64,000 nt of DNA from Sphingomonas sp. (lineage in GTDB: Bacteria; Pseudomonadota; Alphaproteobacteria; Sphingomonadales; Sphingomonadaceae). Position 1 is the first letter of the stretch; each line of letters starts with the position of its first letter. The position numbers and the translations under genes are program-made. The stretch spans positions 19,991-83,990 of the forward strand of contig NZ_JAGHZV010000016.1 in NCBI RefSeq assembly GCF_017745215.1. Reading direction: 5' to 3'. A model generated the notes under the pieces. It ran no database searches. It saw nothing but the letters and a program-made list of their open reading frames with translations, and had not been told where the DNA came from. Shown piece by piece: positions 40,754 to 51,605 of this stretch.

Positions 40754-42283
40754 TTATTGGTTGTTCTGGCTGCGCAGGAACCGCGGGATGTCCAGCGGAT
40801 CCTTGTCGTCGTCGTCCGACTTGGAGCCGCGCGACACCGCCGCCATCCGCTCGAACAACGTGCCGCCCGACTTACGCGCAGGCTTCTCCGCCGGGACGGG
40901 CGCCGCGGGCTCGTCGTCGCCGCCGGTCAGCCAGCGGCGGCGCGTGGCGATCTCGGGCTCGCGCGGCTCGGCCGCGTCGGCGGCGAGGTCCTCGGGCTTC
41001 TCGAGGCCGTCGTCGACCGCCGAGTCGCTGCCGAGCACCAGCTCGTCGGACTCGGCCGCTTCGACCGGCGCGGCTTCGGGCTCGGCAGTGCTGAAGCCGG
41101 GCTCGGGCGCCGCTTCGGCGACGGGCTCGGCCGCCGTGTCGTCGAAGGTTCGGACCGGCTCGGGAGCCGGCGCGGGCTCGGGCTCGACCGGCGCGGCAGC
41201 CTGCTCGGCCGTGGGCGCGGCCGGGGCGGGCTCGGCGCCCACGGTGCGGCGCGGACCGGCGAAGGAGAAGACGCGCGGCTGCTCGGCGGCCGGCGCCGCG
41301 ACGGGCATCGGCTTGGCGTCGGCGTCGATGCCGGTGGCGACCACCGACACGCGGATCTTGCCCTCGAGCTCGGGATTGAACGCCGAGCCCCAGATGATGT
41401 TGGCGTCGGGATCGACCAGCTCGCGGATGTGGTTCGCGGCTTCGTCGACTTCGAGCAGGCGCATGTCCTCGCCGCCGGTGATCGAGACGATCACGCCCTT
41501 GGCACCGTTCATCGACACGCCGTCGAGCAGCGGATTGGCGATCGCCTTCTGCGCGGCGATGATCGCGCGATCGTCGCCCTCGGCCTCGCCGGTGCCCATC
41601 ATCGCCTTGCCCATCTCCTGCATCACTGCGCGGATGTCGGCGAAGTCGAGGTTGATGAGGCCGGGCATCACCATCAGGTCGGTGATGCCGCGCACGCCCT
41701 GCTGGAGCACTTCGTCGGCCAGCTCGAAGGCTTCCTTGAAGGTCGTGTTGGCGTTGGCGATCAGGAAGAGGTTCTGGTTGGGGATGACGATGAGCGTGTC
41801 GACGTACTTCTGAAGCTCCTCGATCCCCGCCTCGGCGGCGGCGGCGCGGCGGCGGCCCTCGAAGGCGAAGGGCTTGGTGACCACGCCGACGGTGAGGATG
41901 CCCATGTCGCGCGCCATCTTGGCGATGACCGGGGCGGCGCCGGTGCCGGTGCCGCCGCCCATGCCCGCGGCGAGGAACACCATGTGCGCGCCCTCGAGCG
42001 ACTTCTTGACCGACTCGATCGTCTCCTCGGCGGCGGCGCGGCCGATCTCGGGCCGCGAGCCCGCGCCCAGGCCCTGGGTGATCTTCGCGCCGAGCTGGAT
42101 GCGGTGCGCGGCGGCCGAAGTCTTGAGCGCCTGCGCGTCGGTGTTCGCCACCAGGAACTCGACGCCCTGGACGTCCGCGCGGATCATGTTCGCAATCGCA
42201 TTGCCGCCCGCGCCGCCGACGCCGATCACCGTGATCCGGGGCGTCAGCTCATCCACGTCCGGCGGCAGGAATTCGATACTCAT
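40754..42283 (-). CDS. ftsZ: Cell division protein FtsZ
   Basis: 509 residues. GTPase core with [18 protein letters not shown] and the tubulin signature [11 protein letters not shown]7-loop region [11 protein letters not shown]. After about residue 320 comes a long Ala/Glu/Pro-rich linker of about 170 residues, then the conserved C-terminal peptide [11 protein letters not shown] that binds FtsA. The long linker is usual in alphaproteobacteria. AAGGAGA precedes ATG 42283. It is the last gene of the dcw cluster and is separated from ftsA by 169 bp containing a hairpin, so it may have its own promoter. Confidence 0.98.
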   Translation of the reverse strand: MSIEFLPPDVDELTPRITVIGVGGAGGNAIANMIRADVQGVEFLVANTDAQALKTSAAAHRIQLGAKITQGLGAGSRPEIGRAAAEETIESVKKSLEGAHMVFLAAGMGGGTGTGAAPVIAKMARDMGILTVGVVTKPFAFEGRRRAAAAEAGIEELQKYVDTLIVIPNQNLFLIANANTTFKEAFELADEVLQQGVRGITDLMVMPGLINLDFADIRAVMQEMGKAMMGTGEAEGDDRAIIAAQKAIANPLLDGVSMNGAKGVIVSITGGEDMRLLEVDEAANHIRELVDPDANIIWGSAFNPELEGKIRVSVVATGIDADAKPMPVAAPAAEQPRVFSFAGPRRTVGAEPAPAAPTAEQAAAPVEPEPAPAPEPVRTFDDTAAEPVAEAAPEPGFSTAEPEAAPVEAAESDELVLGSDSAVDDGLEKPEDLAADAAEPREPEIATRRRWLTGGDDEPAAPVPAEKPARKSGGTLFERMAAVSRGSKSDDDDKDPLDIPRFLRSQNNQ

Positions 42284-42378
42284 GCCTTCAATCTCCTTAG
42301 ACGCTCGTGTCGGCGCGCCTTGGCGACTCGTTCTGCACCAACGCGGCAACCGACTCTAGTCAAATCCTACACTTCAAG

Positions 42379-42402
42379 CCGCTCCGGCCGGTGCCGGAGC
42401 GG
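42379..42402 (-). other. Hairpin between ftsA and ftsZ
   Basis: CCGCTCCGGC and GCCGGAGCGG form a perfect 10-bp stem with a 4-base loop. It is 50 bases after ftsA and 96 bases before ftsZ. No T-run follows on the minus strand, so it may be an attenuator, a processing site or an RNA-stabilising structure rather than a full terminator. Confidence 0.6.
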
Positions 42403-42452
42403 TTTGTTGTGGATTAGTTGCGGCCAGTGGATGGCACCGCGCGTCGACCCGC

Positions 42453-43715
42453 TCAGTAATTGGCCCGGAACGCCGCGACGAGGCGCGAGAAGACTGCGCC
42501 GACACTCGCGCGATGCACCATCTGGTGCGCCGGCTGGAGGTCGCGGATGTCGACCGGATCGGCCGCGGCGAAGCGCGCGAGCCCGACCATCGTCGCGAAG
42601 GCCGGGCCCGAATGCGCCTCGGGCAGCGCGGTCAGCCCGCGCGGGCGGCCGACGCGCACCGGGCAGTTGAGCACGCCCTGCGCATAGTCGGCGATCCCCT
42701 TCAGGTCGGCGCCGCCGCCGGTCAGCACGATCTGGCGGCCGACCTGGTCGGCGAAGCCCAGGGTGCGCAGCTCCTTCTGCACGTCCTGCAGCAGCCGCTC
42801 GAGCCGCAGCCGGATCACCGCGTTGAGCTGCGCCTTGGTGACCTTCGCCGCTTCGCCGCCATGCGCCTCGGGGTTGGCGGCGACGAGGTCGATCATCTCG
42901 TGGTTGTCGCGCGGGCTGATGTTCGCCGAGCCGTGGAAGCACTTGGTCCGCTCGGCCCAGTTGCGCGGCGCCGCGAAGGCCGAGGCGATGTCGTCGGTGA
43001 TGTCGGCCGAGCCCTGGCCGATCGAGGCGAGCCCGGTCAGCACGCCGCCCTGGAACACCGAGACGTTGGTCACGCCTGCGCCGACCTCGACCAGCGCGAC
43101 GCCGAGCTCGCGCTCCTCGTCGGTCAGGCAGGCGAGCCCCGTCGCGACGGGCGCGGCGATGATCGACTTCACTTCGAGGTGCGCCGAGCGGACGCAGAGG
43201 TCGAGGTTGCGCACCGGCGAGCCTTCGGTCGCGACGACATGGATGTCGACGCCGAGCCGGTCGGCATGCAGCCCGAGCGGGCGCTTGACCCCGGTCAGCC
43301 CGTCGAGCGTGTAGCGCGTCGGCTGGGCGTGGAGCACCATCTTGCCGCCGGGGTTGATCGCGTCACGCCCGGCCTTGAGCAGCTCGTCGATGTCGTTCTG
43401 CTCGACGCGGTGGCCGCCGAGGTCGACCTCGAGCTTGACGATGTCGGACACCAGCCCGCCCGCGGAGAAGCTGACCCAGACGTCCTCGATGTTGGTCCCC
43501 GCGATGCGCTCGGCCTGCTCGACCGCCTCGCGGATCGCCAGCTCGGTCGCGACCATGTCGGCGACATAGCCGCGCTTGACGCCGCGGCTCTCGCGCTGGC
43601 CGGTGCCGAGCACCACCAGTTCGCCATTGTCGGTCTTCTGCGCGATCAGCGCCGACACCTTGGACGAGCCGACGTCGATCGCCGTGATCAGCCCTTCGGG
43701 TGCTGCCTTGGCCAT
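42453..43715 (-). CDS. ftsA: Cell division protein FtsA
   Basis: 420 residues of the actin/Hsp70 fold. Phosphate-1 motif ITAIDVGSSKVSALIAQ, SHS2 insert region, and adenosine motif IVLTGGGADLKGIADYAQ. The C-terminal SAVFSRLVAAFRANY-type end (GAVFSRLVAAFRANY) is the amphipathic membrane-targeting helix. It tethers FtsZ to the membrane. Starts 6 bases after ftsQ. Confidence 0.97.
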   Translation of the reverse strand: MAKAAPEGLITAIDVGSSKVSALIAQKTDNGELVVLGTGQRESRGVKRGYVADMVATELAIREAVEQAERIAGTNIEDVWVSFSAGGLVSDIVKLEVDLGGHRVEQNDIDELLKAGRDAINPGGKMVLHAQPTRYTLDGLTGVKRPLGLHADRLGVDIHVVATEGSPVRNLDLCVRSAHLEVKSIIAAPVATGLACLTDEERELGVALVEVGAGVTNVSVFQGGVLTGLASIGQGSADITDDIASAFAAPRNWAERTKCFHGSANISPRDNHEMIDLVAANPEAHGGEAAKVTKAQLNAVIRLRLERLLQDVQKELRTLGFADQVGRQIVLTGGGADLKGIADYAQGVLNCPVRVGRPRGLTALPEAHSGPAFATMVGLARFAAADPVDIRDLQPAHQMVHRASVGAVFSRLVAAFRANY

Positions 43716-43721
43716 GGTTCC

Positions 43722-44702
43722 TTACCCCTCACGCTCAACTGAAGACGGTTTCGATTGCTGCTTCGCCGCCGGCGACGCCGTGGGCGACGGGATGGGCGAC
43801 GGCCCCGCGCTCGGCGCCGCGACCGGCACGACCGCAGGCGCCGCGGCGGCCTTGCGGATCACCAGCCGGTCGGGATCGCGCAGGTCGAACCCCTGGTAGC
43901 CGCGCCCGAGCAGCCGCTGGCTGGTGTCGAGCTCGGCGAACTTGATCAACGCCTTGGCGGCGTCATCGTCTCCCTCGGGGAGCATCAGCGTCTCGCCGGT
44001 GTCGAAGGTGAGGTTCCAGCGGCGGTTGCCGATCCAGGTCGCGGCCTTGACCATCGGACGCAGCATCGGCGCCGCCTCGAGCAGCGTGCGCCGCGCCAGC
44101 TCCTGGGTGTTGGCATTGTCGCCGACGAGCAGCGGCAGCGCGGGCATCGCTTCGCGCGAGACCGGCTCGATCGAGGCGCCATCGACGTCGATCAGCGTCA
44201 GCTGGCCGCCGGCATGCTGCCAGATCGCCGCCGGCTCGCGCTCGACGATGTGGATGACGAGCGTGTCGGGCAGCCGCCGCGAGACGCGCGCGTCGGCGAT
44301 CCAGGGATATTGGAGCAGCCGCTGGCGCACGCCTTCGAGGTCGATCAGCGGCATCGCGCGCGACTTCTGGTCGAGCGCCTGGGCATAGACGGTGTTGCGG
44401 TCCATGCGCTTCAAGCCGGTGATGTCGATCTTCGAGAGGCGGAAGCCCGCGTCGCCGACGATCTCGGCGGTCGCGACGCCCGCGGCGCTCAGCGCGCCGG
44501 TCCAGCTCGCGACCGCGAGCGCCGCGGTGCCGAACAGGATCACGATCGCCCAGCTCGTCACGCGCCGGATCGTCGCCTCGCTGACCGGGAGCGCCGCCAG
44601 CGCATGGTCGAGCGGGCCCGGGCGCGGGGCGCGCCGCTGCGGCGCGCGCTTCTTCGGCGTCGCACGGCGCGTCGTCGCGCTGCGCGTTGCCCGCTTGGTC
44701 AT
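43722..44702 (-). CDS. ftsQ: Cell division protein FtsQ
   Basis: 326 residues from ATG 44702, which overlaps the ddlB stop. A strongly basic cytoplasmic N-terminus (RSATTRRATPKKRAPQRRAP) precedes one membrane helix (about 45-70), then the POTRA domain (FRLSKIDITGLKRMDRNTVY) and the beta domain with YPWIADARVSRRLPDTLVIH, the classic FtsQ stretch. The C-terminal 50 residues are a Pro/Ala/Ser-rich tail. It links early and late divisome parts through FtsL and partners. Confidence 0.95.
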   Translation of the reverse strand: MTKRATRSATTRRATPKKRAPQRRAPRPGPLDHALAALPVSEATIRRVTSWAIVILFGTAALAVASWTGALSAAGVATAEIVGDAGFRLSKIDITGLKRMDRNTVYAQALDQKSRAMPLIDLEGVRQRLLQYPWIADARVSRRLPDTLVIHIVEREPAAIWQHAGGQLTLIDVDGASIEPVSREAMPALPLLVGDNANTQELARRTLLEAAPMLRPMVKAATWIGNRRWNLTFDTGETLMLPEGDDDAAKALIKFAELDTSQRLLGRGYQGFDLRDPDRLVIRKAAAAPAVVPVAAPSAGPSPIPSPTASPAAKQQSKPSSVEREG

Positions 44703-45619
44703 GCCATGGCCTCGTCGACGATCCGCTGCACCAGCTCTGCATAGCCGATTCCGCAATATTTTGCCTGCTCCGGAACAAGACTTAGCGGCGTCATCCCCGG
44801 CTGGGTGTTGACCTCGAGCAGGAACAGCCCGTCGACGCCCTGGCTGTCGTCCCAGCGGAAGTCCGAGCGCGAGGCGCCCTTGCAGCCGAGCAACCGGTGC
44901 GCCTCGCAGGCGATCCGCATGCAAGCCTCGGCGATCTCGTCGGGCACCTGCGCGGGGAAGACATGCTCGGTCATCCCGTCGGTGTATTTCGCGTCGTAAT
45001 CGTAGAAGCCGCTCCTGGGCTTCAATTCGGTAACGCCCAGCGCCTTGTCGCCGATCACCGCCGAGGTGAGCTCGCGGCCGCGGATATAGGGCTCGGCGAG
45101 CAGCTCGGGGAATTCCTGCCAGGGGCCCTTGGCTTGCGGACTGATCGGATTGCCGTAATTCCCCTCCGCGGTGACGATCGCGACGCCCACCGACGAGCCT
45201 TCGTTGACGGGTTTCAGCACATAGGGCCGCGGCAGCGGATCGTGCTGGTACAGCTCCTCGACCTGCACCATCCGGCCGCCGGGCATCGGGATGCCATGCG
45301 GCACGAGCGCGTTCTTGGTCAGCTGCTTGTCGATCGCGATCACCGAGGTGACGAGGCCCGAATGGGTGTATTTCAGCCCCATCAGGTCGAGCATGCCCTG
45401 CACGGTCCCGTCCTCGCCGGGGGTGCCGTGGAGCGCGTTGAACACGACGTCGGGCTTCGCTTCGTGGAGCTTCAGCGCCACGTCGCGGTCCATGTCGATC
45501 CGCGTGACCTTGTGCCCCAGGCTCTCGAGCGCATCCGCGACGCCGCCGCCCGACATCAGCGAGACGTCGCGCTCGTTGGACCAGCCGCCCATCAGCACTG
45601 CAACGTGGAGCTTGCTCAC
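44699..45619 (-). CDS. ddlB: D-alanine-D-alanine ligase
   Basis: 306 residues of the ATP-grasp family. VAVLMGGWSNERDVSLMSG is the Ddl opening, then FNALHGTPGEDGTVQGMLDL, PYVLKPVNEGSSVGVAIV and FLLEVNTQPGMTPLSLVPEQ. GTG start overlaps the murB stop (GTGA). It makes the D-Ala-D-Ala dipeptide for peptidoglycan stem peptides. The longer ORF start inside murB is rejected. Confidence 0.97.
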   Translation of the reverse strand: MSKLHVAVLMGGWSNERDVSLMSGGGVADALESLGHKVTRIDMDRDVALKLHEAKPDVVFNALHGTPGEDGTVQGMLDLMGLKYTHSGLVTSVIAIDKQLTKNALVPHGIPMPGGRMVQVEELYQHDPLPRPYVLKPVNEGSSVGVAIVTAEGNYGNPISPQAKGPWQEFPELLAEPYIRGRELTSAVIGDKALGVTELKPRSGFYDYDAKYTDGMTEHVFPAQVPDEIAEACMRIACEAHRLLGCKGASRSDFRWDDSQGVDGLFLLEVNTQPGMTPLSLVPEQAKYCGIGYAELVQRIVDEAMA

Positions 45620-46512
45620 CCGGTCACTCCCACGCGCTGAATCTCCCATTCCAAATTCACCCCCGAATGCGCCTTCACCTTGGCGCGGACCTCTTCGCCC
45701 AGCCCTTCGATGTCGGCGCTGGTCGCCTCGCCGAGGTTGAGCAGGAAGTTGCAATGCTTCTCAGAGACCTGCGCGTCGCCCTTGCGAAGCCCTCGGCAGC
45801 CCGCCGCGTCGATCACGGCCCAGGCCTTGGTGCCTTCCGGGTTCTTGAAGGTCGAGCCGCCGGTCTTCGAGCGCAGCGGCTGCGATTCCTCGCGCGCGGC
45901 GGCGATGCGGTCCATCTCGGCCTGGATCGCGGCGGGCTCGTCGATATGGCCGCGGAAGGCAGCGCTCACCACGATCGCGCCTTCGGGCAGCTCGCTGTGG
46001 CGATAGGTGTAGCCGAGCTGCTCGACGCCGAGGATCTTGCGCTGGCCCGAACGCAGCACGACTTCGCAGGACAGCAGCACGTCCTTGGTCTCGCGGCCAT
46101 AGGCGCCGCCGTTCATCCGCACGAAGCCCCCGACCGTGCCGGGGATCGAGCGCAGGAACTCGACCCCGCCGATCCCCCAGTCGCGCGCCTTGGACGAGAC
46201 GAGGATGCCCGAAGCGCCGCCGCCGCAGGCGAGCGTGGTCGAATCTTCCCGCACGACGCCGGCGAACGCCTTGCCCAGCCGCACCACCACGCCCAGCACG
46301 CCGCCGTCGCGCACGATCAGGTTCGAGCCCAGCCCCAGCCCCATCACCGGCACCGCGGGGTCGAGCTCGCGCAGGAAGTCGCTCAGGTCGCTGGCGTCCG
46401 CCGGCTCGAACAGCCACTCGGCCGCACCGCCGCTCTTGAACCAGACGAGCGGCGCCAGCGGCGCGTTGGCGGTCAGCTTGCCGCGGACCTTGGGGAGCAT
46501 GGCCAGGCTCAC
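45616..46512 (-). CDS. murB: UDP-N-acetylenolpyruvoylglucosamine reductase
   Basis: 298 residues. FAD-binding marks: [11 protein letters not shown]-type [44 protein letters not shown]; catalytic region [10 protein letters not shown] and [17 protein letters not shown]. It is the short (type II-like) MurB. The GTG start overlaps the murC stop by 4 bases (GTGA). Confidence 0.96.
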   Translation of the reverse strand: MSLAMLPKVRGKLTANAPLAPLVWFKSGGAAEWLFEPADASDLSDFLRELDPAVPVMGLGLGSNLIVRDGGVLGVVVRLGKAFAGVVREDSTTLACGGGASGILVSSKARDWGIGGVEFLRSIPGTVGGFVRMNGGAYGRETKDVLLSCEVVLRSGQRKILGVEQLGYTYRHSELPEGAIVVSAAFRGHIDEPAAIQAEMDRIAAAREESQPLRSKTGGSTFKNPEGTKAWAVIDAAGCRGLRKGDAQVSEKHCNFLLNLGEATSADIEGLGEEVRAKVKAHSGVNLEWEIQRVGVTG

Positions 46513-47927
46513 GCTGCCGCCTCGGCGCGCGCTTCGGCGATCGCATTCGCCAGCCCCGCCGCCCATTTGGTGATATCGCCCGCGCCGAGGCAGACGACCA
46601 TGTCGCCGGGCTGCACGACGTCGGCAAGCGCCCGCGCCAGCGCCGTCGCGTCGGCCACCGCCGTCGCCGAACGATGCCCGCGGCGCTTGACGCCCTCGAC
46701 CAGCGCCTCGGCCGAAACGCCCTCCACCGCCGCTTCGCCCGCGGCATAGACTGGGGTCACATAGACCATGTCGGCGTCGTTGAAGGCCTGGGCGAAGTCC
46801 TCCATCAGGTTGCCGAGCCGCGAATAGCGGTGCGGCTGCATCACCGCGATCACCCGACCCTCGGCGCTCTCGCGCGCGGCGGAAAGCACCGCGCGGATCT
46901 CGACCGGATGGTGGCCATAGTCGTCGATGATCGTGACGCCCTCGGTCTCGCCCACCTTGGTGAAGCGCCGCTTGACGCCGCCGAACTTGCCGAAGCCCTG
47001 CTGGATCGTCGCATCCTCGATCCCCAGCTCGAGCGCCACCCCGATCGCGGCGAGCGCGTTCTGGACATTGTGGCGGCCGGGCATCGGCAGCTCGACGCCT
47101 TCGATGGTCCGTGTCGAGCCGTCACGCTGGCGGATCACCGCATCGAAGCGATTGCCGCCCGGAAAAGGCGCGACATTGGTCCCGCGCACGTCGGCGGAGG
47201 CCGCGAAGCCATAGGTGACGATCCGCCGGTCGCGCACGCGCGGGATGATCGCCTGCACCTCGGGATGGTCGAGGCACAGCAGCGCCGCGCCGTAGAAGGG
47301 GACGTTCTCGACGAACTCGACGAACGCCGCCTTCACCCGATCGAAATCGCCATAATGGTCGAGATGCTCGGGATCGATGTTGGTGACGATCGCATAGGTG
47401 CCGTCGAGCCGGAGGAAGCTGCCGTCGCTCTCGTCGGCCTCGACCACCATCCAGTCGCTGTCGCCCAGCCGCGCGTTCGAGCCGTACTGGTTGATGATCC
47501 CGCCGTTGATCACCGTCGGGTCGACCCCGCCCGCGTCGAGCAGCGCCGCGACCATCGAGGTCGTCGTCGTCTTGCCGTGCGTTCCCGCCACCGCGACGGT
47601 GGACTTCAGCCGCATCAGCTCGGCGAGCATCTCGGCGCGGCGCACCACCGGGACGCGCCGCTCGTACGCGCATTCGACTTCGGGGTTGGTCCGCACGATC
47701 GCGGTCGAGACCACCACCACCGCGGCGTCGCCGAGGTTCTCGGCCTTGTGCCCGATCGTCACCTGGATCCCGCGGTCGCGCAGGCCCTGGACGACATAGC
47801 CGTCGGCCACGTCCGAGCCCTGAACCTTGTAGCCGAGGTTGTGCATCACCTCGGCGATGCCGGACATGCCGATGCCGCCGATGCCGACGAAGTGGATCGT
47901 GCCGATGTCGGTCGCGACGCCCTTCAC
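46509..47927 (-). CDS. murC: UDP-N-acetylmuramate-L-alanine ligase
   Basis: 472 residues. Mur ligase marks: [20 protein letters not shown] at the start, ATP loop [39 protein letters not shown] and [14 protein letters not shown]. It adds the first stem-peptide residue. Starts 4 bases inside the murG stop. All hallmarks are intact. Confidence 0.98.
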   Translation of the reverse strand: MKGVATDIGTIHFVGIGGIGMSGIAEVMHNLGYKVQGSDVADGYVVQGLRDRGIQVTIGHKAENLGDAAVVVVSTAIVRTNPEVECAYERRVPVVRRAEMLAELMRLKSTVAVAGTHGKTTTTSMVAALLDAGGVDPTVINGGIINQYGSNARLGDSDWMVVEADESDGSFLRLDGTYAIVTNIDPEHLDHYGDFDRVKAAFVEFVENVPFYGAALLCLDHPEVQAIIPRVRDRRIVTYGFAASADVRGTNVAPFPGGNRFDAVIRQRDGSTRTIEGVELPMPGRHNVQNALAAIGVALELGIEDATIQQGFGKFGGVKRRFTKVGETEGVTIIDDYGHHPVEIRAVLSAARESAEGRVIAVMQPHRYSRLGNLMEDFAQAFNDADMVYVTPVYAAGEAAVEGVSAEALVEGVKRRGHRSATAVADATALARALADVVQPGDMVVCLGAGDITKWAAGLANAIAEARAEAAA

Positions 47928-49075
47928 GCAAAGGCCTCCCGGCCGGAGAGCGCCGCCTTGCGGACGCCGACGGGCGCGGTCGGCGCGTCGATCGACTCGA
48001 CCAGGTCGGCGAGGTCGCGCGCGGCATTGGGCCGGCCGCAGCTCCAGGCGCGCTTGGCGGCATTCTCGAGCGACTGCGGCTCGAGCCCGAGCTTCTGGAT
48101 CTGCTTGGCGAGCTCGGTGGGCGTGAAGTTGCGCTGGGCGATCGTCCGCGCGCCGCCCGCCTCGGTGATCTCGCGCGCGTTCGCGGTCTGGTGGTCGTCG
48201 GTCGCGCTCGGCAGCGGCACGAGGATCGCCGGACGGCCCGCCGCGGTCAGCTCCGAGATCGTCGAGGCGCCGGCGCGCGCGATCACGATATGCGCCCAGG
48301 CGAGATGCTCGGGGAGATCGGGCAGATAGGTCGCGACCTCCGCCGGGATGGCGTGGGCCTGGTACTTGGCGCGGACGTGCTCGATGTCCTCGATCCGCGC
48401 CTGGTGCGTCACCTGCATCCGGCGGCGGAAATGGACCGGGAGCAGCGCCAGCCCGTCGGGCACCACCTGGCTCAGGATCGTCGCGCCCTGGCTGCCGCCG
48501 GTGACGAGCACGCGGAAGATGCCTTCCTCGTCAAGCATCGGATAGGGCCGCGACCTGAGCGCCAGCACCGCCTCGCGCACCGGATTGCCGACCATGTGGG
48601 TCTTGGCCGCCCAGCCCTTCTTCATCCGCTCGACTTTTTCGTACGAGGTGGCGATCGCGCTCACCCGGTCGCCGACGAAGCGGTTGACGCGGCCGAGGAT
48701 AGCGTTCTGCTCGTGGACGATCGTCGGCACGCCGAGCCGGAACGCCGCGAGCAGCGAAGGCAGCGCCGGATAGCCGCCGAAGCCGATCACGCACGAGGGC
48801 TCGAGCTCCTTGTAGAGCTTGAGCGCCATGCTGCGCCCCGCCATCATCTTGCCCGCCGCGCGGAACCAGCCGAGCGGCCCGCCGCCCAGCCGCCCGGCCG
48901 GGAGCACATGCGTCTCGACGTCCTCGAACAGCCCCGGGAAGCGCACGCCGCGGTCGTCGCTCACCAGCACGACGTGATGGCCGCGCGACGCGAGCTCGAC
49001 ACCGAGCGCCGCCGCCGGCACCATGTGCCCGCCGGTTCCGCCCGCCGCGAGGACATAGGTTCGTGCCTTGGTCAT
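47924..49075 (-). CDS. murG: UDP-GlcNAc-lipid I N-acetylglucosaminyltransferase
   Basis: 383 residues from ATG 49075, which overlaps the ftsW stop; ATG 49087 would add 4 residues. GT28 family: [19 protein letters not shown] near the N-terminus, [15 protein letters not shown], and the C-terminal [20 protein letters not shown] that binds the UDP sugar. It converts lipid I to lipid II on the inner face of the membrane. Confidence 0.98.
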   Translation of the reverse strand: MTKARTYVLAAGGTGGHMVPAAALGVELASRGHHVVLVSDDRGVRFPGLFEDVETHVLPAGRLGGGPLGWFRAAGKMMAGRSMALKLYKELEPSCVIGFGGYPALPSLLAAFRLGVPTIVHEQNAILGRVNRFVGDRVSAIATSYEKVERMKKGWAAKTHMVGNPVREAVLALRSRPYPMLDEEGIFRVLVTGGSQGATILSQVVPDGLALLPVHFRRRMQVTHQARIEDIEHVRAKYQAHAIPAEVATYLPDLPEHLAWAHIVIARAGASTISELTAAGRPAILVPLPSATDDHQTANAREITEAGGARTIAQRNFTPTELAKQIQKLGLEPQSLENAAKRAWSCGRPNAARDLADLVESIDAPTAPVGVRKAALSGREAFA

Positions 49076-50319
49076 GAAGCCTTCCATCGCACCGTATAGG
49101 GAGAGCGTTTGAGATACGGGTTTCGCCGCGTGAAAGCGAGCAGCAGCCCCATGCCGATCGACAGCGCGATCATCGACGAGCCGCCGTAGCTGATGAACGG
49201 CAGCGTCATCCCCTTAGACGGCGCGAGCCCGGTATTCACCGCCATGTTGATCGTCGCCTGGATGCCGAACTGCGCCGCCAGCCCTGCCGCGGCGAGCAGC
49301 TTGAACGCATCCTCCTCGTCGATCAGCTTCAGGAACACGCGCAGCACCATCGCGAGATACAGCGTGGCGATCACCGCGCACGCCAACAGGCCGAACTCCT
49401 CGCCCACCACCGAGAAGATATAGTCCGTATGCGCCTCGGGAAGCCGGAACTTCACGGTGCCGCCCCCCGGACCTGTCCCGAAAAAGCCGCCTGCGCTGAG
49501 CGTCGCATGCGCCATGTCGATCTGGTAGCGGTCGACCAGCGCGGCTTCCTTGCTGGGGAACAGGAAATTGTCGATGCGGATGCGCGCGGTGTCGTAGAAG
49601 AGATAGGCCGCGACCACGCCGCCCAGCGCGCTGCCGAACAAGCCCCCGATCGCCAGCGGCGACGCGCCCGAGATCATCAGCAGGATCACCCACACCGCGC
49701 CGAACACCATCGTCTGGCCGAAGTCGGGCTGGAGCATCAGCAGCACGCCCACCACCGCGGTGAGCCCGCCGGTGATCCACTGCATCGGCAGCGCCGGATC
49801 GGCGGCGCGCAGCGAGAGCATCCAGGCGATGCTCGTGATGAAGAGCGGCTTCAGGAACTCAGAGGGCTGGAGCTCGGCGACACCGAAGTCGATCCAGCGC
49901 ACCGATCCGTTCACTTCGCTGCCGATGAAGGGCAGCAGCGCGAGCAGCAGAAGGAACACCCCTGCCCCGGCCAGCGCGAGCCGCCGCGCGACCGCGACCG
50001 GCATCATCGAGACGATGAACATCACCGGCACCGAGACGGCGACCCACACCAGCTGGCGCCAGAAATAATACATCGACGCCATCTGGTGGGTCGCGTCCGA
50101 ATAGCGCCGCGCGCTGGCCGGCGACGCGGCGGCGACCGCGACGAGGCCGATCGCCATCAGCAGCAGCGCCATCAGCAGCAGCACGCGGTCGACTTCCCAG
50201 AACCACATGCCGGTGCGCGAGCGATCGGTGCGCGCGAGCTGGGTCCCGCCGGAGCGGCGGCGGACCTGCGGCGCCTCGGGGGCGTCGATCGGCGCGGGCT
50301 CGTCGGTCGCGGCGCTCAT
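49072..50319 (-). CDS. ftsW: Septal peptidoglycan glycosyltransferase FtsW
   Basis: 415 residues from ATG 50319 (overlaps the murD stop). SEDS family with about ten membrane helices after a 45-residue cytoplasmic N-terminus. RWIDFGVAELQPSEFLKPLF and MTLPFISYGGSSMIALSIGM are signature stretches. It polymerises lipid II at the septum together with FtsI. The 807-aa ORF that continues upstream is a frame shadow across murD. Confidence 0.97.
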   Translation of the reverse strand: MSAATDEPAPIDAPEAPQVRRRSGGTQLARTDRSRTGMWFWEVDRVLLLMALLLMAIGLVAVAAASPASARRYSDATHQMASMYYFWRQLVWVAVSVPVMFIVSMMPVAVARRLALAGAGVFLLLLALLPFIGSEVNGSVRWIDFGVAELQPSEFLKPLFITSIAWMLSLRAADPALPMQWITGGLTAVVGVLLMLQPDFGQTMVFGAVWVILLMISGASPLAIGGLFGSALGGVVAAYLFYDTARIRIDNFLFPSKEAALVDRYQIDMAHATLSAGGFFGTGPGGGTVKFRLPEAHTDYIFSVVGEEFGLLACAVIATLYLAMVLRVFLKLIDEEDAFKLLAAAGLAAQFGIQATINMAVNTGLAPSKGMTLPFISYGGSSMIALSIGMGLLLAFTRRNPYLKRSPYTVRWKAS

Positions 50320-51605
50320 CCCAGCGCCTCCACCGCGGCGCGGAATGCGCGGCCGCGTGCCTCGTAATCGCTGAACTGGTCGAACGACGCGCAGGCAGGG
50401 GAAAGCAGTACCGTCTCGCCGGGCTGTGCCTCGGCCGCGGCGTGGCGGACCGCGGTGGCGAGGTCGCCCGATTGCTCCACCGCCATCTCGGGGGCGAGCA
50501 GCGTCTCGAACATCGGCCCAGCCTCGCCGATCGTATAGGCTTTGGCGACATGGCCGAAGCTGGGGCGGCAGGCGTCGAGGTCGTCGGTCTTGGCGAGCCC
50601 GCCGAGGATCCAGCGGATGCGTGGGAACGAGGCGAGCGCGGGCGCGGTCGAGGTCGGATTGGTCGCCTTGCTGTCGTTGACGAACAGCACGCCGTTCCGC
50701 GTCGCCACTCGCTCCATCCGGTGCGGCAGGCCGGGATAGGTTCTGAGCCCCTCGTCGATCGCCTCGTTCGCAACGCCAATCGCTTCGCAGGCGGCGATCG
50801 CGGCGAGCGCGTTCTGCGCGTTGTGCGGGCCCTGGAGCGACGGCCAGCGCGACTGGTCCATGCACACGCCCGGCGCGATCTTCGTCACGTCCTCCGCCCG
50901 GCCGGCGCGGGCGAGGCGCTTCGCGATCTCCGCGCTCGGCCCGTCGCCGATCCCGATCACCGCGGCATGGCCCGGCGACTGCATCCGGAACAGCCGCTCC
51001 TTCGAGGCGGCATAGCCCGCGAAGCCGTCGTAGCGATCGAGATGGTCGGGCGTGATGTTGAGCAGCACCGCGACGTCGCAGTCGAGGCTGGAAGTCAGGT
51101 CGATCTGGTAGCTCGACAGCTCGAGGACGTAGACGCCGCCCTCCGGCAATGGGTCCTGCCCCAGGATCGGCAGCCCGATGTTGCCGCCCAGCTGTGCAGG
51201 AATGCCGGCGGCCTCGATGATATGATGGATCAGCGCCGTGGTGGTCGACTTGCCGTTGGTGCCGGTGATGCCGATCGCCTTGTGCGCCGGCAGCTCGGCG
51301 CGCGCCCGGGCGAACAGCTCGATGTCGCCGATCACCGGCACGCCCGCCGCCGCTGCGCGCGCCACGATCGGATGCTTGTTGAGCGGCACGCCCGGCGAGA
51401 CGACCACGCCGTCGAATCCCGCCAGGTCGATCTCCAGCGGATCGGCGAGCTCGGCGCCGGGCGCCTTGGCCCTCGCCTCTTCCTTCGAATCCCATGCGAC
51501 GACGCTCGCGCCGCTCGCCAGCAGCGCGTCCACGGTGGCGATCCCGGAGCGTGCCAACCCGAGGACCGCATAGCGTTTGCCGCGCCAGGCAGCCGAGGTG
51601 ATCAT
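50316..51605 (-). CDS. murD: UDP-N-acetylmuramoylalanine-D-glutamate ligase
   Basis: 429 residues. [20 protein letters not shown] opens the protein; ATP loop [20 protein letters not shown]; then [20 protein letters not shown] and [14 protein letters not shown]. It adds D-glutamate to UDP-MurNAc-Ala. Overlaps the mraY stop by 4 bases. Confidence 0.98.
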   Translation of the reverse strand: MITSAAWRGKRYAVLGLARSGIATVDALLASGASVVAWDSKEEARAKAPGAELADPLEIDLAGFDGVVVSPGVPLNKHPIVARAAAAGVPVIGDIELFARARAELPAHKAIGITGTNGKSTTTALIHHIIEAAGIPAQLGGNIGLPILGQDPLPEGGVYVLELSSYQIDLTSSLDCDVAVLLNITPDHLDRYDGFAGYAASKERLFRMQSPGHAAVIGIGDGPSAEIAKRLARAGRAEDVTKIAPGVCMDQSRWPSLQGPHNAQNALAAIAACEAIGVANEAIDEGLRTYPGLPHRMERVATRNGVLFVNDSKATNPTSTAPALASFPRIRWILGGLAKTDDLDACRPSFGHVAKAYTIGEAGPMFETLLAPEMAVEQSGDLATAVRHAAAEAQPGETVLLSPACASFDQFSDYEARGRAFRAAVEALG

